A stretch of 64,000 bases of DNA. It comes from Sclerotiophoma versabilis. Its lineage: Eukaryota; Ascomycota; Dothideomycetes; Pleosporales; Didymellaceae. The translations under genes were made by a program, and so were the position numbers. Shown here in pieces: positions 1 through 12,109 of the stretch; position 1 is the stretch's first letter, and each line of letters starts with the position of its first letter. The stretch is from contig JAAROD010000004.1 of assembly GCA_012274445.1 (NCBI GenBank), positions 2,170,001-2,234,000 on the forward strand. The letters are read 5' to 3'. Under the pieces are notes generated by a model. It did no database searches. It had not been told where the DNA came from and saw only the letters and a list, made by a program, of their open reading frames with translations.

Positions 1-1564
1 CAGCAACATTCTGACCCTATCGAACTAGGCGGAGCAACCCACTCCGTCCAGGACAAAGCAGTCCGGAGCGACCAAATTTGCAACCACATGAGTATGGGCG
101 CGATCTGCTTGACCGTGAGCCGCTGTGTGTGCGGCTTGTCTAAATCGAGTTAAGACCCTATCAGGAGTTTCTGCTGCCGTAGGTCGAATCATGTTCGATG
201 ACATTGCACTGCGTTGCTTCGGCCCATTTCAATTCGACTCTGATACGACAGCTACTGCGAGTGACATCCAGTCTGTCAGAATCGATGGCTGGGACCGACG
301 TGCTCGTTGCTGAGCTAAGTCTTGAAAGATGTTATTTCGTCAACTGCATACAGTTTCGACACCGATCTCCCGACGTCGGGGTGACCCTGTAAACAAGCCT
401 CTGGCCACTGGTTCCTGAATATGTGGATTTAATACGAAAGGCACTGAAATGAGTCCGTTCAAGTGTACAGCATCTTCCTTGTTCAATGCACGCCTCAAAG
501 CAAGAAATCGCGACAGGATTGCAACCCACGATCTTACAACATTCATGGAATCGCTTAGACGAAGCTGGATTAACGGAGGCGTTGTAGCTTTCAGCAACGC
601 ACAACAAACCATCACAGCTCATCATTGAAGCCGGGACCATTTCACCGCGAGCGAGACAAAACATGAGAGTACAGATCAGCAGGCTCCTTGCCGTGAGGTC
701 CACTGCGGCTGGGGATACGGTTGCCGATCACGGTTCGACTTGTTCTCTCAAAACCAAGCTCGGAGAACATGACAGTCGATAGCGTTAGTACCAAAGGATG
801 TGGCATGACACTGCCGAGAACAGGTTGCATGTAGGGTGGAGTGGTTCTGATCCACCAATGATGTACTGCAAACATGCTGCACTGCCTAGCTCGTGGCGAG
901 CAGCCCAGAGCGCAATTGCTCAAGCTCGCATCATGGACGATCCAGCGGTTTTGTGCACTGTGCTCAACGTGGAACTGATGGTGTGCAGCGGGACCCTGGT
1001 CATGTACAGGGGTGCATATGGACTTACATTAGCGACTTGAGAGACGGGACGGATCCAGCATCTCGACTTTCGAGCAGACGCACGTGCAGACCTGCGCACC
1101 CTGCTTACTCGAAGCTACTGCAGTATGTGGTCCAGAGACATTCTGAACGCGCGATGCAGCTGGCTCCAGAGAAGGGACAAGTCTGTCTATCCTTGATTTG
1201 TACTGGGCAGATAGGTCCCAAGCCCCAACGAAGTCATAATGTCCTGCGATTTAAGACCGTTGTGGAGGCGGAGGGCTACCCGACATCTATAGTGTACGGA
1301 GGTACACCGCAACACCGTTTGGACGGGAACTGTCGACCTGCATACGTCCATGCCATGCTTTGATGGCAAAAGTTCTTACCCTGTGCCGCGGAACTTGGGA
1401 TATTGAAGAGCACCTCATCACTCCTTCGCCACATAGCGCCCCTCGACCTTCTCAGTCTGAGACCTTTAAATTTCCAGCACTTACATATTGACAATCGAGC
1501 CTTGAATTTACTGTCCTTGGGTCGGACTCTGTAGCGCGGTCATTCGACGGACGCTAGGAACAAT
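1..1564. other. Upstream region of the xlnR-type gene, no gene seen
   Basis: I see no convincing gene here. The open frames are short, overlap on both strands and have no recognisable domain. The stretch is probably the promoter and leader of the XlnR-type activator that starts at 1565. Confidence 0.5.
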
Positions 1565-4500
1565 ATGTCCACCAGTCTCCATCAATACCCGCCGGGGTTC
1601 AGCCCTCTCCACACGCCAAAGGCTGTCGATCCGCAACACCGCGTTTTGCTCGCACAGCACACTGAATCTTCACGAAAAAATCTGTTGCAGTACGAAGCAC
1701 TGCAGTTCCATCAGCGACCAAATGTCATTCTGAATGGCAATGCCGTGGGTAAGCCTCATCGCTTGCCGTACGCCAACGGACCGTTAGCTGCAGTTCCCCG
1801 CACCCCCAGAGGCACGATGCTCCACGAACGATCAGGCCGTATGTCTGGACCTGTGCGACGGAGAATTAGCCGAGCATGCGATCAATGTAATCAGTTGAGA
1901 ACGAAATGTGATGGACAAACACGTACTTCACTCCAAGTCCATTCAAAAGGCATGCGCTGACTGGAAATAGCTTGTTCACATTGCATAGGTAAATACCACC
2001 GTTGCTGTTCCTTTTGGCTTCTGTGGCATTGACACCGGGCGCATGTGAAGAGCTGAGCTAACAGTCATTCAGAATTTGGATTGACCTGTGCATACTTGCG
2101 TGAACGCAAGAAACGTGGCAAGGCTTCACGCAAAGAGATTGCCCAGCAACAAGCCGCCGCAGCGGCATCATCTGATAAAGGAACGCAACCAAGTGAGGAA
2201 CAAGGTATCGCAACGCCAAATTCACAAGAAACTGCTTCTGAACGAGCACATAACGCGAGTCCTACACCATCCAGCAACCAGTCAGCCTTTTCTGCGCCTT
2301 TCGTACCAAGTCGCTCCAACAGCCTGGTAACAACCAGGGCCAGGAAACCTGTGCAGGCTTATTCGGGTCGCACTATGAGTTTAAGTGCCATTGATTCTGT
2401 CACAGGAGATGGTCTGCAACCCACCGGCGAGGAAACACATCCTCCACAGCCACCTCGAATCCAAACCCATGGACTGCCCCAGAACGAGTTTACTACTATG
2501 CAAGACTTCCAGCAAGACCTTGGTTATCAGTCACCACATACCATGATACAGCCTACAATGCAGCCAACCGTTCTTCCCAATGACAACTCTATGCAATACT
2601 CGGGCCATCCATCAATTGCGTACATGGCGCAAACTCTTCCTGAAGAGGCGCCACATCTAGAGTTCGCAGCTCATTCACCCCTGTCCGGCTCACCAACTTG
2701 GATGCTCCCTTCACCGTCCACTACGTTGTACTCCGGTGGAACCCGCCCAAGATCATCTCAGCTTCTTCGGTACCCTGTCCTTGAGCCCTTGATCCCATAT
2801 CTTACGAACGTCATGCCTTTGCCGTTGGCATGCGACCTCTTAGAGCTTTACTTTGAAAGCTCATCAACGCTATACATGCAGCCAGTCTCTCCATATGTCC
2901 TTGGTCATGTTTTCAGGAAGAACTCGTTCCTGAGAGGAGACAATCCACGAGTTTGTAGCCCAGCGTTATTAGCAAGTATGCTTTGGATCGGATGCCTGAC
3001 CAGCGAATCTCCATATCTTACATCAACGCCGATGGCCAGGAGTCAGATGTCGGAGAAGTTGATCAACCTCACCATTGGACTTCTCAAGCCGCTGGTACAC
3101 CAAACACGAGTAACATCCGACCAAGAGCCAGCCATGTATAGCAATTCTGGTATCGTTCATGGTGTTACCATGGGTGGTTTCGGGATGCCGACACAAATAC
3201 CTGAAGACAGCATTGGCCTTGACATGCATTTTGGTAACCTGGACGATGTGGCAACCTATGTCAATCTCGGAGTGGTGACGTCCGCTAGCGAATACAAAGC
3301 AGCCTCATTGCGTTGGTGGAACGCGGCATGGTCATTAGCTAGGGAGATGAGGCTGGGCAAAGAGATTGTTACGCCGCCGCCTGACCTGTATGATGGAGAT
3401 TCCTCTGGCAACATGGACAGTCACAACAGTTATCTAGAGGCGACAGAAGAGCAACGCGAGGAGCGCAGACGTATGTGGTGGCTCTTGTACACAATGGATC
3501 GGTACGTTCATACCATTCGATCAATAGCCAAGCACTAACGGAGATGTAGACACTTAGCTTTATGCTACAACCGACCACTTTCCTTTACGGATGTAGAATG
3601 CTCCGGTCTTCTGCAACCCTTTGACGATCACGTATGGCAATCTGGCGACTTCTTCGAGGATTCTGCTCAATCATTACCAGATCCCACATTTCGCCGAAGA
3701 GGTCCTGCCTTCGAATGCACCGGTCACTCCTCCATATTCGAATTTTTCCTACCACTGATGACAATCCTCGGCGAGATTGTGGATCTCACGCATGCAAGAA
3801 ATCACCCTAGATTTGGTGCGAAGACGGACTGGGACGAATACGGAATGGAGATCAGTCAACGGCTAGATGCTTACGGCAAATCGCTACAAGAGATGCAACA
3901 GCGGACCGTCCTTGAAATCAACACCAACACGCATGACCCCGCCCCATCAAGCACACCATCAGGCACCTCAAGCTTAATGGCGCAAGAGTCAATAATGCAC
4001 GCTCGAATTGTAGTGACGTATGGCAAATATCTTATGCATACACTCCATGTCTTGTTGAACGGAAAGTGGGATCCGATCTCGTTGTTGGATGATAACGACC
4101 TTTGGATATCATCGCAAAGCTTCGTCACCGCCACCGGGCACGCAGTCTCTGCAGCTGAAGCACTAAATGAGATACTTGAACTTGACCCAGACCTGAGCTT
4201 CATGCCATTTTTCTTTGGAATATATCTCCTACAGGGAAGCTTCCTGCTGCTGTTAATCGCGGATAAGCTGCAAGGAGAAGCAAACCCAAACATAGTGCGC
4301 GCATGCGAAGTGATTGTGCGTGCGCACGAAGCTTGCATTGTCACTTTGAATACGGAATACCAGGTAGGTACCACTAAGCGCGTGGAAGTCCTTTCCTTCC
4401 AACCAAGAGTGTCGTCATTAAGGCTAACCAGGTGACTGCAGAGAAACTTCCGTAATATTATGCTCTCGGCCCTGCAGCAGATGCGTGGAAGAGGCATGCA

Positions 4501-4573
4501 AGCCTCCGTAGAACGCCGCCGGGAGATGCTGAGTTTGTACCGGTGGGGCGACGGAACCGGTCTTGCCTTATGA
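1565..4573 (+). CDS. xlnR: XlnR/XYR1-type Zn(II)2Cys6 transcriptional activator
   Basis: Nuclear activator of xylanase and cellulase genes and of D-xylose catabolism in ascomycetes. My exons are 1565-1922, 1971-1988, 2073-3501, 3550-4363 and 4442-4573, giving 916 residues, close to family length. The zinc cluster lies at about residues 105-131, with cysteines 105, 108, 115, 121, 124 and 131, followed by the RERKKRGKAS basic run typical of XlnR. A Ser/Pro/Gln-rich linker precedes the fungal-specific regulatory domain, whose signatures include RRMWWLLYTMDRHLALCYNR. Introns 1 and 2 both cut the zinc cluster and leave an 18-nt exon encoding its third cysteine pair. The last exon ends the protein in WGDGTGLAL. 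The family match is strong; whether it controls xylanases in this species is inferred from orthology. Confidence 0.93.
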
Positions 4574-7153
4574 GACGTCTCTATAGGTACAATTATCAAG
4601 ACTGTGCGTCATAACAATAACCCTTTTAAGACTTTGAATCTCATCTACGGCTCGATCATCGCTTTCTCCGCACTGAAATGAAAGGGTGACCGCTCGTGAA
4701 CCACAAGGCCGGGCTAGAAACAGGCTTTAACCACACACGCAGTGGTTGAGGTACTACCGATGGGTGCCGATCAGCTTGGATTTGGGCTTACGGCGCGAAC
4801 ATGCTTTCCTAGCCAGTGGATCTTCGCTTGTCTTTCTGTTCTCACACACTTGGACAAAGTATAGTTCACGATCTTATCATCGAAGGAACGCCGGTCAGAG
4901 TGTTCTTCTTTATCCGGTGGTGCGTTACGATCCGACCCGAATATCCATCCGTTGTCCACTGTTCAACTTCATCATCTTGTACATCAAAGAGTCATCTGAG
5001 AGGCGGTGAAATGAAAACTGTTGCGGGGTGCGCGGCAGCGTAATCCGGTTGCAACCTTGCCACTCGATCAGGTACCGAATCCCAGCTCAAGGCTGACGTA
5101 CGACAGCGACGCTGGGCCTCCAGGAGGTGTCAGCTAAGGTGGCATCGATGATTGCAGGATCACCTCGGTGAAACTAGAGTAGGCTAGGGGCGTCTGCATC
5201 AATTCTTCGCTGATTTACTAGTGTGGTCACAAGTCAGCGCAGCCCCACAAGCTCTTCAAACATTTGCACCATTCCTCACCATCAGGAGTTCGTCTCGAAA
5301 ACGACGTTAGTCGCGCGTTGCTGCGCTCGAAGCGAGTATTAGTCACTGCTATTCGGGATAGTAGGTGCCAATCTCCAACCAGGACGCAGGGACAATGCTG
5401 GAAGTCTTATTGATCAGTCACGCTGGCGTACCTATTGCTTGACTTTCACGGGTCTTGACGGCACACACCAGTGGAACCTCTTGCAGATCTGCTGGCTTAT
5501 CCCAGACACGGCGGCCCGCACGTTTATCAATAGTAGGAGGTTGCCTGCGCATCGTACATGGCAGCAAACATGTCGATTCACTTGCAGTGAGTTGGTTTGT
5601 TTCGGAGTAACCTAGGTGAGCCTGATGATCAGGCGATGTCATTATTGGTAGCTTTGTTACTACGAACGACGGAACGGTTAGACACTATCTGTTCTCTACA
5701 GAGACTGGAAATTCATAGAATCAGTATGACAACACGCATCTCTTCGTGAACAATGGCTACAGACCGGAGACTAGGGAGGTCGTCGCGAGATGATGCCAGA
5801 TGAGTGCACTAGCTTTGTAGGCCATGCGGAGGAGTTTGCACCGTTGCGGTCGACGCATCCACTAGATCGTGGAATCGAAGTCCTGCAGCGGCTCCTGCGC
5901 AGCCATAGCATTTATCAGCGCCATGCAGTGCCAGGTCCAGCCCGCACCAAAAATCAAGATTCTCAAGTAAGGCCTGGAAAGCACGAAAATACACAGTAAC
6001 GAAACGGATGCACGATGCACCACGTGTGAGCCTGGACGCATATCGCAGATTAATCGTCCTCCTTGGAAACTGCGTATTCCTGGTCGCTGATCGAACGCGA
6101 TGGCTCACACTCAACGATCTACCGTCAACCATCGTGCCTGAAGAATTTCCCGACAATTCGTACAATCCGACTCTGGACAACGAGCGGCAGCAAGGGTGTT
6201 GGTTTGGGTATGTCCAGGATCCCCGGAAAGCCGTGCAGGCCGTTTTGGGACAGCACTCTACATTAACCGGTGGGGATGGGTCTGGTCGACAAGCCAAGAC
6301 CTATATCAGACTCGGATATGAGCTCTCATTTCTTATTCATTTTATAGCCATTGGTACACCTGAAACTTCGTGTGCTGACATGTCCAGACTCGGAGTAAAG
6401 CATGCAGAGTGACTGATTTGAGGACGTGCTTCTGCCTACGGCTTTACTGATGGCGGGCCACCACACTTTCTTCGAGGGGTCTGGTTGTTAGATCGTTGCC
6501 AATTGAAGAATGGCTTCAGGGTCCGATGCTACTGGGCAGATCTGCGCTGATGGATCCAGCAAGGTACACTGGGTGGTTTCGGTGCGCGGAGGCAGTCACA
6601 CATCGTAGTACCGTTCCGACAAGCCTTAAAAAAAGCCCGCAAGTGCCAACGACAAGGACCAACCGATCTGATGCTTGACCTGATTGTGGTTTCGATCAAG
6701 CCGTGTCTCGTGGGCCTTGGCTCTTGTATTCTCGGATTCGCTTTGCGTCAAGGTTAATCTATCGTACGGGTTACGCTATCCGGCCAACGCAGAAAGCAAT
6801 CATAAGTAAGACACTACAATGGCTACCACAATCCTCCAAAATCTCTTTGACACCCTTCTAACGCATTGACTTCTGTGCTGACCAGAGTCAGTAGTCATGC
6901 GGTTCAACTCAGGGTACCTAGGTCCAAACTGTGAGCCTCTTGACACTGCATTGTGCAGTGTCATGGTCGGTGATATGACAACTGTAATCTCCAAATAGAG
7001 ATGTGGAATTGTCGTAACGACGTCTCGAGAACAAAAGTGGTGAACGTGGCAGGTGTGACGCATTAAGAATGCGTTGACCGAGCTTTTCCCGATCCCTCGG
7101 CAGTTTCCAATTCGTCAAACACATCTAGTCTTACGTCTTCACCCGTTATTGTT
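4574..7153. other. 2.6 kb without a recognisable gene
   Basis: Lies between two forward-strand regulators. Short open frames exist, for example 6008-6412 on the plus strand and 5809-6297 on the minus strand. None has a recognisable domain or a sensible splice structure. The right end should hold the promoter of the regulator at 7154; a decayed gene cannot be excluded. Confidence 0.5.
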
Positions 7154-9302
7154 ATGCCAAAGATTGCGCGCAATCGGAGGTGCCCCTCCGTAAGTCAAGC
7201 AAACAATCCAAACTCATTCCATACAAGGTCTATCAAACCTGTCGCGTAAGCCATGAATATCGACCTGCTGTAGACAGCGACTGACCTTCATTCGCAAGCT
7301 GTCAACGATGCCACTCACGCAAGGTCAAGTGCTCAGGGGGTCAACCATGCTCAAATTGTCGGGATACGGATTCTTTGGACACCTGTGTCTATCCTGCCCG
7401 TGATCGCCAGGTCAAGTACAGTCAACAGTACGCGCAAAAACACGTGTGTCAGAAAGCGACATTGACGGGTCCAGATATGTCGAGAACCTTCTTCGGGAGA
7501 ATGAAAGGCTACGCGATACGGGTTCGATTGTGCCATCTAACGTCGCTGGCACTCGTCAAGTCTCCTCAACAGAGAACCAGGAAACCGTGCAAAACCCTCT
7601 CGTGGAGGACCGACCTCAAGGCTGGTTCTTCCCTATGTCTTCCCTCGACATGCCTATACATATCAGCGAAGCTGCAGATGCAGCTTTCGCGACCCGCTTC
7701 CGCGAAACCTTGACTCCACATAGCGTACACATACCAAGAACAAGCTATGTGCGGGATGAAGCTCTTATGCTACTTTCAGAGCACCAGCTCACATGGCCAA
7801 CTCCAGCAAGAGCACGTTTCCTGGTCAAAGTTGCTTTGAGCACCGTTTGCCAGTACTACCACATTGTGCTCAAATCTTCGATCATGGAGGCGCTGGAGAA
7901 AGCGATTAGCAACATGAACGATGTCGAAAGATTGATAAGGTGCAAGCTACTGGCCTTGTTTGCCTTAGGTGAAGTATACTCTAGCCGTGTTGCTGCCCAG
8001 GAAGCAACATTCCCTGGATTACCTTACTTTGCACAGGCCAGAAAGATGGTCAGTATCCCCGCAGAGAGGCCGACCATGCATACAGTTGAAATCGCACTTC
8101 TTCTTGTGTTATACTCGTATAATCTCAACCGGAGGCATACCGCGTACCTTCTTGCGAGTTCTGCTGTCAGGTTGGGCATAGTCATGGGCCTTAATATGAA
8201 CGTTCCCGACGGCTTGTACTCGAATCAATTAGCAAGAGAGCATCGAAAGAGATTGTGGTGGACAGCATATGTGCTAGATCGGACATGTTGCTCCAAGCTT
8301 GGTCATCCTGCAAGTATAGCTGACGAGGATATCATAGTCGATCATCCGAGCAATGACAATCTAGAAGACTCGACAGACTTTGAAGACGTCGACTATACAC
8401 TGAAGAGCATCGAGCTGGCCGGTCTGTCACAGCAAACACGCCAGCAGCTTTATTCTCGACGAAAGCACCACATTCCTTTCTCACAAAGAGTGCAGACAAC
8501 GTTGAAGAGAATCACAAAGTGGATGGAGACCCTTCCGCCTCATCTGCAGCTGGAGAATGGCAAGGGATCTTCGCAGCCCAATAGCATCGTCTATCTCCAT
8601 TTGAGGTTCAATCAGGTGAGTTCTACAACAGGTCGTTTATATGTGAACTAACCTTGGCAGTGCTGCATCATTGCGACGCGACCTATATTACTCCATGTTC
8701 TGCGAGTACACTGCAAGTCTTGGACGGACCCCTCCATTAATCCTAGGGCGAGCCTCCCTGAAAGTGCGCTGACACTCGCTGAAACATGCATTCAGTGTTC
8801 TCGACACTCATATCGACTCTTGAGTGAAGCATGGATATACGGTTCATTCGTTATCTTTGATTACTTCTACACACAGTACTTGTTTTCCGCCGCCATAAAC
8901 CTTGCTCTGTCGAGCCTCCTGGGATCCGCACAAAGCCAAAGCGATGGCGACAACTTCAATACCGCGGCAGACATTATTCGTCAACTAACTCAGAGTGGGA
9001 ACTTTGCAGCAAAGGAGTTCTGTGAACACCTCGACGCAATGGAGGAGAGCATGGAGAAAGCCCGCAACGACAGCATGAACCAAACTCTCGCATCACGAGT
9101 ACCAGTTATTAGTAATGATGCTACCCTACCACTCACTGCCCCCATGATGACGGCGGGTATGGCACTTGCTGAACCTTCACTTCGAGAGTTTTTGGCAGAG
9201 ACTGATCCCGCGATAAGTGATATCGACAACCCAAGTTTCGATCCGTTGCAGACGCCTTACTGGCCGGGTATATGGGGGGGCGATGAGTGGGCGAACGGTT
9301 GA
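7154..9302 (+). CDS. Zn(II)2Cys6 transcription factor with fungal-specific regulatory domain
   Basis: Predicted DNA-binding regulator of 667 residues. Exons are 7154-7245, 7299-7427, 7475-8615 and 8661-9302. The zinc cluster spans about residues 32-60 (cysteines 32, 35, 42, 48, 51, 60). It is followed by the dimerisation-linker motif QQYVENLLRENERLR, which becomes continuous only when the 47-nt intron 7428-7474 is removed. The middle of the protein matches the fungal transcription-factor domain, with LLASSAVRLGIVMGLN and RKRLWWTAYVLDR. The layout resembles Put3/Gal4-type activators, but I cannot name the target pathway. The stop codon lies only 27 bases from the stop of the MFS transporter on the opposite strand, so the pair could be functionally linked; that is inference. 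Confidence 0.88.
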
Positions 9303-9329
9303 TATGGTGCATTCCAGACTTGTGTGGAA

Positions 9330-11065
9330 CTACATTGGAAGCTTCCTCGACGATCTGGAGCCAAGTCGCTCTTTTGCCCATTCCTGCATCGACTGACCTT
9401 GCTTGGCGGTGGTGAAGGTCAGAAGCCCGGCAAGGACTGCCAATATTGCGCCTATTCATAGTCAGAAACAGTCGTGGGCATGTCCAGGTGGCCAATGTAC
9501 CTATCGTTCCTGCTGGTCCCGTGCCAACAGCCTCAATTAGAGGAACAGCAGACGCACTTGAGATCGCGGAGAAGGTATACTGAACCATATATTTGCCGGC
9601 AATGACCTCGCGACGCTTCTTTGGTACTGCTTCTAAGAGTCTGTCAGTTGTCTATGATGCAGAGAACAAGAGCAATACTCACCGGCGCAGTACGTGTTCA
9701 GGCTGGCGAACGCGGCAAGAAGACCGGCGGCGGTACAGAAACTTGTCACGATAGGTAAAGCTAGCCCGCCCACTGCCGTCGAGCAGTTATCGCACTCCAG
9801 TCCCCAGCCTTGCAATAGCAGGAAGAATGGTATTACAACCCAAAATGCGAACATGCCTGCGTTCAAACGATCCTGTGGGAGGCGCTCGCCACGCATCGCC
9901 ATCCACTTACGGACCGTTTTATCCGAAAACCACCCGCCAATCACAGTCCCTAGTAGGAAACCTGTGGCAGGTGCGATGTAAAAGAGACCGGTCGTCAACG
10001 GGGACGTCAGACCGAAGCGGGTGCTCAGCACGTGTCTTGGGGCGGCGAGAAGCGAGTATTGTGTCCAGCTGAGGAGGCCGCAACTCAGGTGCTGCAACGT
10101 GATTGTTAGCTATCGGCCTAGCAGGAATAATGGGCTCTTGAATGGCATACTGTAAAGGATATGTTCGGAGATCTCATCTGCTTGAATGTAGGCAGAGGAT
10201 TAAACTGCCTGATAGCATGCCAACCTTTGATATTCAACGCAAGCCCTGGCTTGTCCAACCTACTCGCAGGTACAAAAAAGAGTGCGAGTATGAGTGACAG
10301 ACCGATCATGGAGACTTGCAACCAGAGCAGGTTCCGCCAACTTGTGTATTGCACCATAATACCAGCAACCAACGGACCTGTTTAGGTGTCAGCGAAACTG
10401 CCAAGTCAACTCGAACAGGATTCTACGAACCTAGTGGGGGACCAGCAACAGTACCCGCAAGGAAGAACCCATTCGCTCTCCCACGCTGCACCGGAGGAAA
10501 GTATTCTGCGATGATTGTCTGCCCCGCGACATGGTAGAAGCAGCCTTGTAACCCAGACAATACGCGCATAGCGACAAAGATCTCAATCGTCGGTGCAACT
10601 GCAGCACCTACCGTGAACGCAAGTAATACGATGGTGCATGCTATGTACGCTACCCTTCGACCGACAATCTAACTGATGATCAGCAACCGACAGATAGTCT
10701 GGACCTTAACTGCCACTCACACTTGCGATCGGACTCCACACCAACGCACTCAACCCCATTGTTAGCAGCAACGCTGCCGTCGAGAATGTCACCACCTGGC
10801 TCGTTGTGTTCAAGTCTTCGCTGATTTCTTTGCTCGCCGACAGCAGGCTCGTACTCGAGAAGCATGCCGCCAGCGTACTCCAACTGCAAGCGAACACAAT
10901 AATGCATTTCCTCCATAGCGGTATACTATCATATAATATGGATGCGCGCGTCTCGACTCGGTCAAGCGTGTTTTCAGGTTGGGACACGGCGGCTTCGGCG
11001 GTCATGGGCGTGCCTGTGGGTTCGACCGGTGCAGATACCGCTTTCTCGAAATCGATGGAAGACAT
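9330..11065 (-). CDS. MFS transporter, drug:H+ antiporter-like (DHA1 type)
   Basis: Integral membrane transporter of the major facilitator superfamily, about 490 residues. Minus-strand exons are 11065-10721, 10668-10431, 10377-10151, 10091-9683, 9632-9501 and 9451-9330, with introns of 49-59 nt. Hydrophobic helices run throughout. After an acidic N-terminal tail, the first half has WSPIASIVGRR between helices 2 and 3 and the helix 4-5 segment GPPLGPLVAGIMVQYTSWRN. The second half has GGWFSDKTVRKW between helices 8 and 9. This arrangement fits 12-helix drug:proton or organic-acid exporters. The substrate is unknown. I chose the start MSSIDFEKA at 11065; an in-frame Met at 11083 is possible. 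The gene is tail to tail with the regulator at 7154-9302. Confidence 0.86.
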
Positions 11066-12109
11066 CTTGCGAAACTGAAACAAATTCTGACTATGATACC
11101 CATTGCAAAGTACTGGGTGGGTCGAGATTTATACGTCTTGGGCGCAGGACGCTTTCGTGCTTGTTTTCGGCGTTGTGAGCATCTACGCCGACGGCGTGAG
11201 GCAGCATCTTGCCGAAGAGTGGATCGCTGCCTGCCACAACAAGCAACTGGATCCAATGAGCGCGCTGCGACTAAACGGTATTGTATGATGATGACGGGAA
11301 ATGCAGAACTTGGGATGGAAAAGCTTGATGCCTCGCCGGAAAACATTGCGAACGCCCGGCTCCGGAATGAGTCTGAAGCATTGGATGGGCAAATCATTAA
11401 GTGGAACCAGAGAACGTCAGTCTGTGTCTGCAGAACACGTACTTGACACTTCTCGTACCATTCTTCGGACAGACTGCAGATATCAGCAGTCATGTCCGGT
11501 TCGTCCCCCAACACTAAGGCTCGTCTAGGCCCATTTCGGAGGAGCTCACATACAGTCCAAATTTGAGACATGCATTCAATCTCATTGTGTGTCTATTTGG
11601 GGGAAGGGGGGGGGGGGGGGGGGGGGGGTTCCCAGATACTATCATACTCTCCTTTAATCTCACCCTGAGTTGTTGTACAGGAAATGTTTGTTGAAGATAG
11701 TACATACAGTCCGCCAATCGTCCATAGCATGACCTCAAACAGTCACTATCTAGCAGCATAAAGCAGCAGCCGATGCGTTTCTCTTAGCTCAGTCGAAAAC
11801 AACAGCCTTATCAAAGGCAATGTTAGTGTTGCTGTAACTCTCGCAGCGCCATCCGAGTTCCTGTAGACTAGTAAGCATTTGGGAATCCATGCAGAGAGTG
11901 GTGAGATGCTGTCTATGCTAGACGGAAAGCAAACCTACGGTGCACCTGTCACAGATCTTCACACATATTCTGGCGTTCGTCCGCCAGTTGTATCTGGGCT
12001 TTTTCCGATGAAAATGATTCTAGAGCTCGCTACTACTATATGAGGCCGCTCATGTCAAGAGCCACTAAAATTACAAGCGGTACAGATCGGTCTCAGAGTA
12101 AATGTACGT
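11066..12109. other. Intergenic, holds a long G run
   Basis: About 1 kb between the MFS start and the acyltransferase stop. No gene is seen. It contains an uninterrupted run of 23 G that is listed separately. The left part should include the MFS promoter. Confidence 0.5.
11606..11628 (+). repeat. Homopolymer of 23 G
   Basis: Positions 11606-11628 are all G, preceded by GGGAA and followed by TTCCC. Such runs are prone to length error in sequencing, so the exact count is uncertain. Confidence 0.85.

Noticed and set aside
893..1363. Plus-strand frame of 156 codons upstream of xlnR
   Set aside because: No domain, mixed composition, and equally long frames overlap it on the other strand.
6008..6412. 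Plus-strand frame of 134 codons in the 4.6-7.1 kb gap
   Set aside because: No recognisable domain or supporting splice structure, and a longer frame lies on the opposite strand.
7400..7452. Alternative 53-nt intron in the regulator at 7154
   Set aside because: It would delete the linker DRQVKYSQQ. The 47-nt intron 7428-7474 gives the family consensus QQYVENLLRENERLR and a better branch site.
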